From contig NZ_CP046202.1 in assembly GCF_012569785.1 (NCBI RefSeq), positions 353,405 to 417,404 of the forward strand: 64,000 bases of DNA, written 5' to 3'. Source of the DNA: Enterobacteriaceae endosymbiont of Donacia crassipes (GTDB taxonomy: Bacteria; Pseudomonadota; Gammaproteobacteria; Enterobacterales; Enterobacteriaceae). The translations under genes and the position numbers were made by a program. Positions 50,911 through 60,777 of the stretch are shown here, in pieces (the stretch's first letter is position 1; every line of letters starts with the position of its first letter). A model generated the notes under the pieces. The model ran no database searches, was not told where the DNA came from, and saw nothing but the letters and a program-made list of their open reading frames with translations.

Positions 50911-51507
50911 TTAACATAAATTTATTATTTAATAAATTTATATTGATAATCTAATATATATTTTTTAAAATTTTATTATTTATATGTAAAAAATAATTTT
51001 TTAATTAAAAATATAAAATTTATTAATATTATTATTTTTGATAATAATTAAAAAAAAACTATAAATTTAAAATTATCTAAAATAGATAATATTTAGTAGA
51101 GTATTTAATTAAATAAATATATTATTAGAATATTATTAAAAAATTTAAATAATATGATTAAAATTATATATCGTATATATTTTTAATAAAAAATTTTCAG
51201 TAATATTTAAAAATAAATATATAAATTAAAATAATTAAAATAGAATATAATGTTAAATATATTTAATTAAAATTTTATTTAAAAAAATATTTTATATTTA
51301 TAATGATATATTGTCTCCTATTTTACATATAATATTCTTATTAAGATAAGATACTAAAATAAAGTATAATATTAATTATTTTTGTAATTTATATTTTTAA
51401 ACAAAAATAAATTTTTATATAAAATTATTTTTTTTAATTTTAATTAGTTATATTTTAAATTTATTTAATAAATATTATGAATATTTTTTATTTTAAAAGG
51501 TATTTAT
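50911..51507. other. 597-bp gene-free gap between mnmG and nrdA
   Basis: The longest non-coding stretch in the window. It holds an 11-bp hairpin right after mnmG (ATAAATTTATT with AATAAATTTAT, 50916-50941), an ATTATCTA/TAGATAAT hairpin (51072-51090) and a TATAAT (51365-51370) that may be part of the nrdA promoter. I see no ORF, RNA gene or DnaA-box cluster. It could be the remains of a deleted gene, a regulatory region for nrdAB, or both. Confidence 0.5.
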
Positions 51508-53790
51508 ATGAAAAAAAATTTATTTGTTATTAAAAGAAATAAATGTAAAGAATTAATAGATATGAAAAAAATAAATGTTTTATTATCTCGTACTGCTCAA
51601 AATTTAAAAAATATATCTTTTTTACAAATAAAAAAACAATTATGTTTACAATTATATAATAAAATTAGTACAGTTAAAATTCATAATATTATAATTAAAA
51701 TTACAGCAGATCTTATTTCAGAAGAAAATCCTGATTATCAGTATATGGCAGCTAGATTAGCTATATCATATTTTAGAAAAGAAGCATATGGAACATTTAC
51801 TCCTCCAAAATTATATAATCATGTAAAAAATATGATTTTTTTAAAAAAATATGATTCATTACTTTTAAAAAAATATACTGAAAAAGATTTTTTAATTATG
51901 GAAAAATTTCTTAATCATAATCGTGATATGAATTTTTCATATGCAGCAGTAAAACAATTAGAAGGTAAATACTTAATAAAAGATAGAATAACAGGTAAAA
52001 TTTATGAAAGTGCTCAATTTTTATATATATTAATTGCAGCCTGTTTATTTTCTCAATATCCTGTAAATGAAAGAATTTATTATATTAAAAATTTTTATAA
52101 TGCTATTTCTACTTTTAAAATTTCTTTACCTACACCTATAATGTCTGGAGTGCGTACTTTAACTAAACAATTTAGTTCATGTATTTTAATTGAATGTGGT
52201 GATAATATTGATTCTATTAATGCTACAACTAGTAGCATAGTAAAATATGTATCTCAAAAAGCAGGAATTGGTATTAATGGAGGACGTATACGTGCTTTAG
52301 GTAGTCCTATTAGAAATGGGGAAGCATTTCATACTGGTTGTATTCCTTTTTATAAACATTTTCAAACTGCTATTAAATCATGTTCACAAGGAGGTGTAAG
52401 AGGAGGAGCAGGTACATTATTTTATCCTTTATGGCATTTAGAAATAAGTAATTTATTAGTATTAAAAAATAATAGAGGTGTAGAAGATAATAGAGTAAGA
52501 CATCTAGATTATTGTGTACAAATTAATAAAATATTATATCAACGTTTAATTAATGGAAAAAAAATTACTTTATTTAGTCCTTCAGATGTTCCTGATTTAT
52601 ATGAATATTTTTTTTCAAATCAAAAAAAATTCAATAATCTTTATAAGAAATATGAAAAAAATAACAAAATTAGAAAAAAAACTATTAGTGCTGTTAATTT
52701 ATTTACATTAATGATGCAAGAACGTACTTCAACAGGAAGAATATATATTCAGAATGTTGATCATTGTAATACACATTCTGCTTTTAATCCTAAAATTGCT
52801 CCAATAAGACAATCAAATCTTTGTTTAGAAATTACTTTACCTACTAAAATATTAGATAATATTAATGATTTTAAAGGTGAAATAGGATTATGTACTTTAG
52901 CTGCATTTAATTTAGGAAAAATTAAGAATTTAAATGAAATTAAAAATTTATCAGATTTAATTGTAAGAGCATTAAATTGTTTATTAGATTATCAAAAATA
53001 TTTAATTCCTGCAGCAAAAAATTCAGCTTTAGGTCGTAGACCTTTAGGTATAGGAGTTATTAATTTTGCTTATTATTTAGCAAAAAATAATGTACGTTAT
53101 TCTGATAATAGTGCAAATAATTTAACACATAGAACATTTGAAACAATACAATATTATTTATTACAAGCATCTAATAATTTAGCAAAAATTGAAGGTTATT
53201 GTCCTTTGTTTAAAGAAACAAATTATTCAATGGGTATTTTACCTATAGATACATATAAAAAATATGTGGATAATATCCATACAGAAAAATTACATCATAA
53301 TTGGGAAAAATTAAGAAAAAATATAAAAAAATATGGATTACGTAATTCTACTTTATCTGCTATAATGCCTTCTGAAACTTCTTCTCAAATATCAAATGCT
53401 ACTAATGGTATAGAACCACCTAGAGGATTTATTAGTATAAAAGCATCTAAAAATGGTACTTTAAAACAAGTAGTTCCTGAATTTTTAAAATTAAAAAAAA
53501 AATATGAATTATTATGGAATATTCCAAATAATAATGGATATTTAAATTTAATAGGTATAATACAAAAATTTATAGATCAATCTATTTCTTCAAATATTAA
53601 TTATGATCCTACTCGTTTTAAAAAGAATAAAATACCAATGAAACAATTATTATATGATTTATTAATTTCTTATAAATTAGGTATAAAAACATTATATTAT
53701 CAAAATACTAGAGATGGAGCTCAGAAAATTTATAATAATAATATTTTAGAAAAAAATAATATATGTTTAAATGGTTCTTGTATAATTTAG
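51508..53790 (+). CDS. nrdA: ribonucleotide reductase class Ia, large subunit
   Basis: Reduces ribonucleoside diphosphates to deoxy forms. 760 residues (E. coli 761). The N-terminal ATP-cone is present (about 5-95). Active-site residues are kept: FSSCILIECGDN (first redox Cys), SNLCLEITLPT (thiyl-radical Cys and Glu) and GLCTLAAFNLG (second redox Cys). The C-terminal swinging pair is CLNGSC. YYQNTRDGA holds the radical-transfer tyrosines. It forms an operon with nrdB. Confidence 0.97.
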   Translation: MKKNLFVIKRNKCKELIDMKKINVLLSRTAQNLKNISFLQIKKQLCLQLYNKISTVKIHNIIIKITADLISEENPDYQYMAARLAISYFRKEAYGTFTPPKLYNHVKNMIFLKKYDSLLLKKYTEKDFLIMEKFLNHNRDMNFSYAAVKQLEGKYLIKDRITGKIYESAQFLYILIAACLFSQYPVNERIYYIKNFYNAISTFKISLPTPIMSGVRTLTKQFSSCILIECGDNIDSINATTSSIVKYVSQKAGIGINGGRIRALGSPIRNGEAFHTGCIPFYKHFQTAIKSCSQGGVRGGAGTLFYPLWHLEISNLLVLKNNRGVEDNRVRHLDYCVQINKILYQRLINGKKITLFSPSDVPDLYEYFFSNQKKFNNLYKKYEKNNKIRKKTISAVNLFTLMMQERTSTGRIYIQNVDHCNTHSAFNPKIAPIRQSNLCLEITLPTKILDNINDFKGEIGLCTLAAFNLGKIKNLNEIKNLSDLIVRALNCLLDYQKYLIPAAKNSALGRRPLGIGVINFAYYLAKNNVRYSDNSANNLTHRTFETIQYYLLQASNNLAKIEGYCPLFKETNYSMGILPIDTYKKYVDNIHTEKLHHNWEKLRKNIKKYGLRNSTLSAIMPSETSSQISNATNGIEPPRGFISIKASKNGTLKQVVPEFLKLKKKYELLWNIPNNNGYLNLIGIIQKFIDQSISSNINYDPTRFKKNKIPMKQLLYDLLISYKLGIKTLYYQNTRDGAQKIYNNNILEKNNICLNGSCII

Positions 53791-53827
53791 TTTTTAAATA
53801 ATTTTAAATTTTTCTTTGGATAATAAA

Positions 53828-54958
53828 ATGAGTTATACTACTTTTTCAAAAAAAAAAAATAATCAATTAAAAGAACCTATGTTTTTTGGACAATCTGTAA
53901 ATATTGCACGTTATGATCAACAAAAACATCAAATTTTTGAAAAGTTAATTGAAAAACAATTAAGCTTTTTTTGGAGACCTGAAGAAATAGATATATCATA
54001 TGACCGTATCCATTATCAAAATTTACCAAAAAACGAAAAACATATATTTATTAGTAATTTAAAATATCAAACTTTATTAGATTCAATTCAAGGTCGCAGT
54101 CCTAATATAGCTTTTCTTCCTTTAATTTCTATCCCAGAATTAGAAACATGGGTGGAAACTTGGTCATTTTTTGAAACAATACATTCAAGATCTTATACTC
54201 ATATTATTAGAAATATTGTAAATGATCCATCAATAATTTTTGATGATATTATTACTAATAATAATATTCTTCTTAGAACAAAAGATATTATTAAATATTA
54301 TGACGAACTTATTGAAATGTCTAATTACTGGCATTTATTTGGAGAAGGTACTTTTTTATTGAAAAAAAAAAAAATTAAAATTAATTTATATGACTTAAAA
54401 AAAAAATTATATTTATGTTTAATGAGTGTTAATATTTTAGAAGCAATAAGATTTTATGTAAGTTTTGCTTGTTCTTTTGCTTTTGCTGAAAGAGAATTAA
54501 TGGAAGGTAATGCTAAAATTATTAGATTTATAGCACGTGATGAATATTTACATTTAGTTGGAACACAATATATAATTAATAGTATGAGAAAAGGAGAAGA
54601 AGATAAAGAAACAGCAAAAATTGCGCTTGAGTGTGAAAAACAATGTTATAAATTATTTCTTGATGCTTCTATACAAGAACAACAATGGGCAGAATATTTA
54701 TTTTCTAATGGATCAATGATAGGTTTAAATAAAAATATATTATGTCAATATATAAAATATATTACTAATGTTAGTATGGAAAAAGTAGGTTTGAAATCAC
54801 CTTTTAAAATTAAAAAAAATCCTCTTCCATGGATTAATTCTTGGTTAATATCTGATAATGTACAAATGGCTCCTCAAGAAGTAGAAATAAGTTCCTATTT
54901 AATAGGACAAATAGATTCTTCTGTAAATATTCAAGAATTTAAAAATTTTAAACTTTAA
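53828..54958 (+). CDS. nrdB: ribonucleotide reductase class Ia, small subunit
   Basis: Provides the diiron-tyrosyl radical for NrdA. I start it at ATG 53828, which gives [20 protein letters not shown], matching the E. coli N-terminus ([20 protein letters not shown]) and the same 376-residue length; an upstream in-frame TTG at 53816 is less likely. Iron ligands and radical tyrosine lie in [15 protein letters not shown] and in the [14 protein letters not shown] [12 protein letters not shown]. It follows nrdA by 37 bases and ends at a strong terminator. Confidence 0.96.
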   Translation: MSYTTFSKKKNNQLKEPMFFGQSVNIARYDQQKHQIFEKLIEKQLSFFWRPEEIDISYDRIHYQNLPKNEKHIFISNLKYQTLLDSIQGRSPNIAFLPLISIPELETWVETWSFFETIHSRSYTHIIRNIVNDPSIIFDDIITNNNILLRTKDIIKYYDELIEMSNYWHLFGEGTFLLKKKKIKINLYDLKKKLYLCLMSVNILEAIRFYVSFACSFAFAERELMEGNAKIIRFIARDEYLHLVGTQYIINSMRKGEEDKETAKIALECEKQCYKLFLDASIQEQQWAEYLFSNGSMIGLNKNILCQYIKYITNVSMEKVGLKSPFKIKKNPLPWINSWLISDNVQMAPQEVEISSYLIGQIDSSVNIQEFKNFKL

Positions 54959-54966
54959 TTCTAGTA

Positions 54967-55012
54967 ATATCATGACTATTATATATAACAGTCATGATAT
55001 ATTTTTTATTTT
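54967..55012 (+). terminator. nrdAB rho-independent terminator
   Basis: An 11-bp stem, ATATCATGACT (54967-54977) with AGTCATGATAT (54990-55000), contains three G:C pairs and is followed by ATTTTTTATTTT. It lies nine bases after the nrdB stop and seven bases before the end of the convergent transporter gene. It is the clearest intrinsic terminator here. Confidence 0.8.
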
Positions 55013-55018
55013 AAAATT

Positions 55019-56413
55019 TTAATTAAATAAAAAATATAAAGCATAAAAAAACGTAATAAATAAAATAAAACATAATAATTTTTCTATTTTATTCAAAAAA
55101 AGAATTTTTGGATTTATAGTTTTAATTAATAATAAAAATATTAATCCAGGTGTATATAATATTAAAGATAATAATAGATTTATAAACCCAGCTGCATATA
55201 ATAACCAAATAGAGTAAATACATGAACCTATGCCAATAAATAAATTAAACTTGTTAATTTTTTTTCTACAAGATATATTTACTAAATAAGCACCAACTAA
55301 AAAATATGGTACCAATATCATTTCAGATGCAATAGTTAATAATTTATTATAATTTATTTTAGTTATCCAAATTAATATTAAACATATTTGCATACTAATA
55401 TTAGTAAACCACAAAGCATATGATGGAGCTTGATAATCATTTTGTTTAGATAATATTTTAGGAAAAATTTTATTTTTAGCAGCTATCCAAGGCACTTCTG
55501 CAGCCATTATAGTCCAACTAAGGTATGAACCACATACTGATATAATTAATCCTAAAGAAATAAAAATATCTCCCCATTTCCCAATTAAAACAGTCATAAT
55601 ACTAGCCATTGAAGGATTTTTTATCTTAGATAAATCTAATCTAGACATAATACCGAAGGGTAATAAAGATATAAGTAAATATATAAATAAAGCAATCAGA
55701 ACTGCTAATAATGTTGCTTTACCTACATCTTTAGAATTTTTTGCTTTATTTGAAAGAATAACAGCACCTTCTAAACCAATAAATACCCATAAAGTAATTA
55801 ACATAGTATCTTTAACTTGTTTAAAAATAGAAATTTTGGTTTGTAACCCTAATAAATCTATACTAAATAATTTAAAATTAAAAACTATACAAGTTAAAAC
55901 TATAAAAATAGTTAAAGGAATTAATTTACATAATGTAGTAATTATATTAATATTAGAAGCTGTTTGTGTTCCTTTTAATAATAAAAAATGAATTATCCAT
56001 AATAATATAGAAGCTCCTAAGATAGATATCCATGTATTACCACAACCAAAGATAATATGATTTGGAGTGTCAATTAGAATTCCTATTGCAGAAAATACAA
56101 TTACTAAATAAGAAATATTAGCAATAACAGCACATAACCAATATCCCCATGTAGAATAAAACCCAATTAAATTACCAAATCCATTTTTAGCATAAGAAAA
56201 AATTCCTCCTTGTAAATTAGGTTCTAATTTATTAAGTAATAATAACGATAAAGCTAAAAAAATAATACCTATACCAGTTATACTCCAACCTATTATTAAG
56301 GCTAAAGGACTTGCAATCATAGCCATATTTTGGGGTAAACTAAATACTCCAGCCCCTAACATAGAATTAAGAACTAATGATGTAAGTGCTATTAAATTTA
56401 ATTTTTTATTCAA
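55019..56413 (-). CDS. ydgI: APC-family amino-acid antiporter, YdgI/ArcD type
   Basis: A 464-residue inner-membrane protein with about twelve spans. It aligns from end to end with E. coli YdgI (putative arginine/ornithine antiporter), including SSMLGAGVFSLPQNMA-type start (LNSMLGAGVFSLPQNMA), GYWLCAVIANISYLVIVFSA, MLITLWVFIGLEGAV, GSYLSWTIMAAEVP and LLTIASEMILVPYFLVGAY. The glycine-rich first helix is the substrate site of the family. It is the only transporter of small molecules in the window besides MurJ and DedA. In a symbiont it could exchange amino acids with the host; the substrate is inferred only. Confidence 0.88.
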   Translation of the reverse strand: MNKKLNLIALTSLVLNSMLGAGVFSLPQNMAMIASPLALIIGWSITGIGIIFLALSLLLLNKLEPNLQGGIFSYAKNGFGNLIGFYSTWGYWLCAVIANISYLVIVFSAIGILIDTPNHIIFGCGNTWISILGASILLWIIHFLLLKGTQTASNINIITTLCKLIPLTIFIVLTCIVFNFKLFSIDLLGLQTKISIFKQVKDTMLITLWVFIGLEGAVILSNKAKNSKDVGKATLLAVLIALFIYLLISLLPFGIMSRLDLSKIKNPSMASIMTVLIGKWGDIFISLGLIISVCGSYLSWTIMAAEVPWIAAKNKIFPKILSKQNDYQAPSYALWFTNISMQICLILIWITKINYNKLLTIASEMILVPYFLVGAYLVNISCRKKINKFNLFIGIGSCIYSIWLLYAAGFINLLLSLILYTPGLIFLLLIKTINPKILFLNKIEKLLCFILFITFFYALYFLFN

Positions 56414-56494
56414 AATAATTCCTTTAATTATATTAATAAATAATTTTTTAATTTATTTAAATAAGATTTTATTAAAAATATAATTTTAAAAATT

Positions 56495-57244
56495 TTATAT
56501 TGGATTATATATATCTATAAAATGAGTTTTTAATTTTAATTTTTTTTTCAACCATTTACCTAACATAATAACACCACCTTTTTCTGTTGCATGATGTCCT
56601 GCACTAATAAAATGAATTTTATTTTCATTTGCAATATGTAAATTCATTTCTGATATTTCTCCTGTTAAAAATACGTCTACATTAAAATATAAAACTTTTT
56701 CCAAAAATTTTTGTCCTGCTCCACTACACCAAGCAATTTTATAAATTTTTTTAGGTGCATTTTTACCGAAATGTAATGGAATACGATTTAATTTATTTTT
56801 TATTTTTAAAAGAAATTTTTTAATACTAATTTTATTTTTTAAATAACCGTAAAAAATAAAAGGATTAATTTTACCTTGTATTTTTATATCTAAAATTTGA
56901 GCTAAATAAATATTATTTCCTATTTTTTCATTAATATCTAAAGGTAGATGCCAACTATATAAATTAATATTTTTCCTTAATAAGGTATATATTCTTTTTT
57001 TTTTAAATCCTTTAATAACTGGAGATTCATTATTCCAAAAATATCCATGATGAACAATAATAGCATCAGCTTTAAGTTTAATTGCAATATTTAATAATTG
57101 TTGACAAGCACTTACTCCAAGTATAATATTTTTTATATGTTTTTTCCCTTCTATTTGTAGACCATTAGGAATGTAATCTTGTATATTTAAATTAGTTTTT
57201 AACTTATTATTAATTATTTTTTCTAATATTATATTTTTTATCAT
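56495..57244 (-). CDS. ybgI: Nif3-family metal-binding protein YbgI
   Basis: 249 residues (E. coli YbgI 247). It has the dinuclear-metal motifs IVHHGYFW, the SWHLPLD segment and AGHHATEKGG near the C-terminus, and the N-terminal DYIPNGLQIEGK. The family is also annotated as GTP cyclohydrolase 1 type 2, but the physiological role is not settled. Its retention in a small genome is notable. It is divergent from ffh across 171 bp. Confidence 0.9.
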   Translation of the reverse strand: MIKNIILEKIINNKLKTNLNIQDYIPNGLQIEGKKHIKNIILGVSACQQLLNIAIKLKADAIIVHHGYFWNNESPVIKGFKKKRIYTLLRKNINLYSWHLPLDINEKIGNNIYLAQILDIKIQGKINPFIFYGYLKNKISIKKFLLKIKNKLNRIPLHFGKNAPKKIYKIAWCSGAGQKFLEKVLYFNVDVFLTGEISEMNLHIANENKIHFISAGHHATEKGGVIMLGKWLKKKLKLKTHFIDIYNPI

Positions 57245-57415
57245 ATTAATTAATTTTTTTTTATTAATATAATTAATATATATAATTTTTTATATTTTAT
57301 ATAATTAAATATTTTTTTTAAAATAGATATATTTATTTTAATTTTAAAAAAATTATATATTATAAATAAATAAAATTTAATTTTATATTTATAAAATAAA
57401 ATATAAGGAAACTTT

Positions 57416-58789
57416 ATGTTTAAAAATCTAAGTAAAAAATTATCTGAAACATTATTAAAAATTAAAAATTATGGACGTTTAACAGAAAAAAATATACAAG
57501 AAATTTTAGATAAAATTTATATTAATTTATTAGAAGCAGATGTTGCTTTAGAAGTTATAAAAAATTTTATTAAAAATATTAAAAAAGATTCTATTGGTAA
57601 AAAAATTAATAATAATTTTACTCCAGGACAAGAATTTATAAAATTAGTATATAAAAATTTAATTAAAATTATGGATTCTCCTGACAAAAATATTAATATG
57701 GCAATTCAACCTCCTGCTGTAATTTTATTTACAGGATTACAAGGAGTTGGAAAAACAACGAGTGTAATAAAATTAGCGTATTTTTTAAAGAAAAAATACA
57801 AAAAAAAAATTATTGTTACATCAACAGATGTATATAGACCTGCTGCTATGGAACAATTAAAAATTTTAGCAGAAAAAATAAAAATTGATTATTTTAATGT
57901 AAATAAAAATTTGTATCCAATAGATATTTCTAAAAAGGCACTTAATTATGCTAAAAAAAATTTTTATGATATATTAATAGTTGATACAGCAGGTAGACTT
58001 CATATAGACCATTTTATGATGAATGAAATTAAAGATATTTATAAGATATTATCTCCTATAGAAACTATTTTTACTATTGATGCAATGACAGGTCAAGATT
58101 CTATTAATAGTGCTAAAAAATTTAATACTACTTTACCTATTACTGGAATTTTTTTAACTAAAACTGATAGTGATACTAGAGGAGGAGCTATTTTGTCTGT
58201 TAAATATATAATAAAAAAACCTATTAAATTTATTGGTACTGGAGAAAAAATAAATAATATGTCAATATTTTCTCCAGAAATAATTGCTTCTAAAATATTA
58301 GGTATGTCTTCTGAATTATCTATTATTGATAATATAAAAAAAAAGATTAATTTAAAAAAAAATAAAAAATTAATAGAAAAATTAAAAAATAAACATAAAT
58401 TAAATTTACAAGATTTTTTAGAACAAATAAAACAAATAAAAACAGTAGGTAGTAAAAATATTATCAATCTTTTAAGTAAAATAAAAATGAATAATATTCA
58501 AAATTTTTCTAATCCAATTATGAATATTTTAAATATAGATGATAATATTATAAAAAATACAAAAGCAATTATAAATTCTATGACTAAAATTGAAAGAAAT
58601 GATGTTAGTATATTAAATCTTTCTAGGAAAAAAAGAATATCATTAGGATCTGGAGTTTCTATTTTTAGAATAAATGTTATACTAAAACAATATAATCAAA
58701 TGAAATTAGTTACTAAAAAAATGAAAAAAAATAATAATTTTAGTAAAATAATTAGTTATATAAAAAATATATTTAATTCTAAAAATTAA
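57416..58789 (+). CDS. ffh: signal recognition particle protein Ffh
   Basis: GTPase that, with 4.5S RNA, targets membrane proteins to FtsY and the Sec translocon. 457 residues (E. coli 453). N domain, then G domain with GLQGVGKTT (107-115), STDVYRPAA, DTAGR and TKTDSDTRGG, then the M domain with the RISLGSGVSIF RNA-binding segment. It precedes rpsP by ten bases, so it is probably cotranscribed with the rpsP operon. It serves the many membrane proteins (Nuo, MurJ) coded here. No ffs gene is seen in the window. Confidence 0.96.
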   Translation: MFKNLSKKLSETLLKIKNYGRLTEKNIQEILDKIYINLLEADVALEVIKNFIKNIKKDSIGKKINNNFTPGQEFIKLVYKNLIKIMDSPDKNINMAIQPPAVILFTGLQGVGKTTSVIKLAYFLKKKYKKKIIVTSTDVYRPAAMEQLKILAEKIKIDYFNVNKNLYPIDISKKALNYAKKNFYDILIVDTAGRLHIDHFMMNEIKDIYKILSPIETIFTIDAMTGQDSINSAKKFNTTLPITGIFLTKTDSDTRGGAILSVKYIIKKPIKFIGTGEKINNMSIFSPEIIASKILGMSSELSIIDNIKKKINLKKNKKLIEKLKNKHKLNLQDFLEQIKQIKTVGSKNIINLLSKIKMNNIQNFSNPIMNILNIDDNIIKNTKAIINSMTKIERNDVSILNLSRKKRISLGSGVSIFRINVILKQYNQMKLVTKKMKKNNNFSKIISYIKNIFNSKN

Positions 58790-58799
58790 GGAATAATAT

Positions 58800-59024
58800 A
58801 TGGTTAAAATTAGATTATCTAGAAAAGGTATTAGGAAAAAACCTTTTTATCAAATAATTGTTACAAATAGTAGAAATTCTAGAGATGGACGTTTTATAGA
58901 AAAATTAGGTTATTTTGATCCTTTAAATTTAAATAAAAGATTGCATTTTAATAAAAATAGAATAGATTTTTGGATATCTAAAGGAGCTATTCTTTCGAAA
59001 AGAGTATATAGTTTAATAAGATAA
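58800..59024 (+). CDS. rpsP: 30S ribosomal protein S16
   Basis: 74 residues (E. coli 82). It begins MVKIRLSRKGIRKKPFYQII and contains NSRNSRDGRFIEKLGYFDPL, the bS16 signature. The last eight or so residues of the E. coli protein are absent. First gene of the rpsP-rimM-trmD-rplS operon, ten bases after ffh. Confidence 0.95.
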   Translation: MVKIRLSRKGIRKKPFYQIIVTNSRNSRDGRFIEKLGYFDPLNLNKRLHFNKNRIDFWISKGAILSKRVYSLIR

Positions 59025-59040
59025 TTTTATATACTTATTT

Positions 59041-59565
59041 ATGACTATTTTAAAAAAAAAAATAATTTTAGGACAATTTAGTCAAACGTATGGAATAAAA
59101 GGATGGATTAAGTTATATTCTTATACTCAAAATAAAAAAAATATTTTTTTGTATAAGAAAATATTTATAATAAACAATATAAAAGATATTTGTTTTATAA
59201 AATTTTATAAATATAAAGTTTATAAAAAAAATTATATTGTTAAATTTAAAAATTTAAATAATATTAATGATGTTTCTAATTTAAAAAATAAAAAAATTTT
59301 TATTTTCAAAAATGAGTTAAGAAAATACAAAAATATAAAAGAATATTATTGGTATGAAATAATTGGATGTTATGTATTTAATAAATATTTTTTTTTAGGT
59401 AAAATTATTAATTTAATAAGTTTGAAAACACATGATGTTCTTATTATTAAATCTAATTTATTAAAAATTAATAAAAAAAAAATATTAATTCCTTTCATAG
59501 AACCTAATATTATTACTAAAATAGATTTAATTAATAAATTTATTAAAGTAAACTGGGATATATGA
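59041..59565 (+). CDS. rimM: 16S rRNA processing protein RimM
   Basis: Helps mature the 30S head with S19. 174 residues (E. coli 182). The N-terminal LGQFSQTYGIKGWIKLYSYT is the RimM barrel start; the C-terminal PRC-type barrel contains EYYWYEIIGCYV and ILIPFIEPNIITKIDL. The middle is diverged. It lies between rpsP and trmD as in E. coli. Confidence 0.93.
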   Translation: MTILKKKIILGQFSQTYGIKGWIKLYSYTQNKKNIFLYKKIFIINNIKDICFIKFYKYKVYKKNYIVKFKNLNNINDVSNLKNKKIFIFKNELRKYKNIKEYYWYEIIGCYVFNKYFFLGKIINLISLKTHDVLIIKSNLLKINKKKILIPFIEPNIITKIDLINKFIKVNWDI

Positions 59566-59596
59566 TTTATTTAATAAATAAAATAATAAAATATTT

Positions 59597-60349
59597 ATGT
59601 GGATTAGTGTTATTAGTTTATTTCCTGAAATGTTTAAAGAAATTATAAAATATGGATTAATTAATAAAAGTATAAAAAAAAAATTATTAAATATTAATTT
59701 TTTTAATCCTCGAGATTTTACTAAAAATAAAAAAGTAGATTCATTAATTTATGGAGGAGGTGGTGGTGTTATATTAAAAGCAAAACCTTTAATAAGAACT
59801 ATTTATCAAGCAAAGTTACAAATGCAGCATCATGTAAAAATTATTTTTTTATCTCCTCAAGGTAAAAAAATAAATGTATCTTGTATTAAAAAATTATTAT
59901 CTTATAAAAAAATGATATTTATTTGTGGTAGATATAAAGGTATAGATGAACGTATAATTAATAATTTTGTAGATGAAGAAATTTCAATAGGAGATTATAT
60001 TCTTAGTGGGGGAGAGTTACCAGCTATGGTTTTAATAGACGTTTTAGTAAGAAATATTCCTGGTGTGTTAAATACAATTTCGTCATGTACTACAGATTCT
60101 TTTTTTAATAATGGATTATTAGGATCTCCTAATTATACTAAACCTAAAATATTAAAATTTTTAAAAAATAATAATGTTCCTAAAGTTTTAATATCAGGTA
60201 ATCATAAAAAAATAAAAGAATGGAGATTAAAACAATCATTAGGAATGACCTGGTTAAAAAGACCAGATTTATTTAAAAAAAAAATATTAACAAAAAAAGA
60301 AAAATTTTTATTTAATAAATTTAAAAATTCCTATTTAAAAAAAAGATAA
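59597..60349 (+). CDS. trmD: tRNA (guanine37-N1) methyltransferase TrmD
   Basis: Methylates G37 of tRNAs reading CUN, CCN and CGG codons, preventing frameshifting. 250 residues (E. coli 255). It keeps SLFPEMF, DSLIYGGGGGV, FICGRYKGIDERI and the knot segment SIGDYILSGGELPAMVLID, plus the C-terminal WRLKQSLGMTWLKRPDL. It is a SPOUT enzyme that dimerises. The usual proline of YGGGPG is glycine here. Operon context is standard. Confidence 0.96.
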   Translation: MWISVISLFPEMFKEIIKYGLINKSIKKKLLNINFFNPRDFTKNKKVDSLIYGGGGGVILKAKPLIRTIYQAKLQMQHHVKIIFLSPQGKKINVSCIKKLLSYKKMIFICGRYKGIDERIINNFVDEEISIGDYILSGGELPAMVLIDVLVRNIPGVLNTISSCTTDSFFNNGLLGSPNYTKPKILKFLKNNNVPKVLISGNHKKIKEWRLKQSLGMTWLKRPDLFKKKILTKKEKFLFNKFKNSYLKKR

Positions 60350-60367
60350 TACTTTGGAGTTATTATA

Positions 60368-60724
60368 ATGAATAATATTATTAGTTATATTGAACAAGAA
60401 CAAATTAAAAATTATAAAAAATTTCCATTATTTAGATCAGGAGATACATTAGAAATACATATTTGGGTTGTAGAAGGTTCAAAAAAAAGAGTTCAAATTT
60501 TTGAAGGTATTGTAATTGCAATTTCTAAAAAAAATAGTTTTAATTGTTCTTTTACCATTAGAAAATTATCAAATGGTATTGGAATAGAACGCGTTTTTTC
60601 TTTATATTCTAAAATAATTAATGATATTAAAATAAAAAAAAAAGGTTATGTAAAAAAAGCAAAATTATATTATTTACGTAAATTAGTAGGCAAAGCTGCA
60701 CGTATTAAAGAACGTTTAATGTAA
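60368..60724 (+). CDS. rplS: 50S ribosomal protein L19
   Basis: 118 residues (E. coli 115). It has [28 protein letters not shown], the [20 protein letters not shown] segment and the C-terminal [20 protein letters not shown]. Last gene of the operon. An all-AT 20-bp palindrome (60729-60748) follows and may end transcription. Confidence 0.96.
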   Translation: MNNIISYIEQEQIKNYKKFPLFRSGDTLEIHIWVVEGSKKRVQIFEGIVIAISKKNSFNCSFTIRKLSNGIGIERVFSLYSKIINDIKIKKKGYVKKAKLYYLRKLVGKAARIKERLM

Positions 60725-60777
60725 TTAAATATTTTTATATAAAAATATATGAGGATTTATTTAAACAAATAAAATAT

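Noticed and set aside
51301-51316. NrdR-box-like sequence upstream of nrdA
   Set aside because: Only about 11 of 16 positions fit the consensus and no second box lies at the expected spacing; expected by chance in AT-rich DNA.
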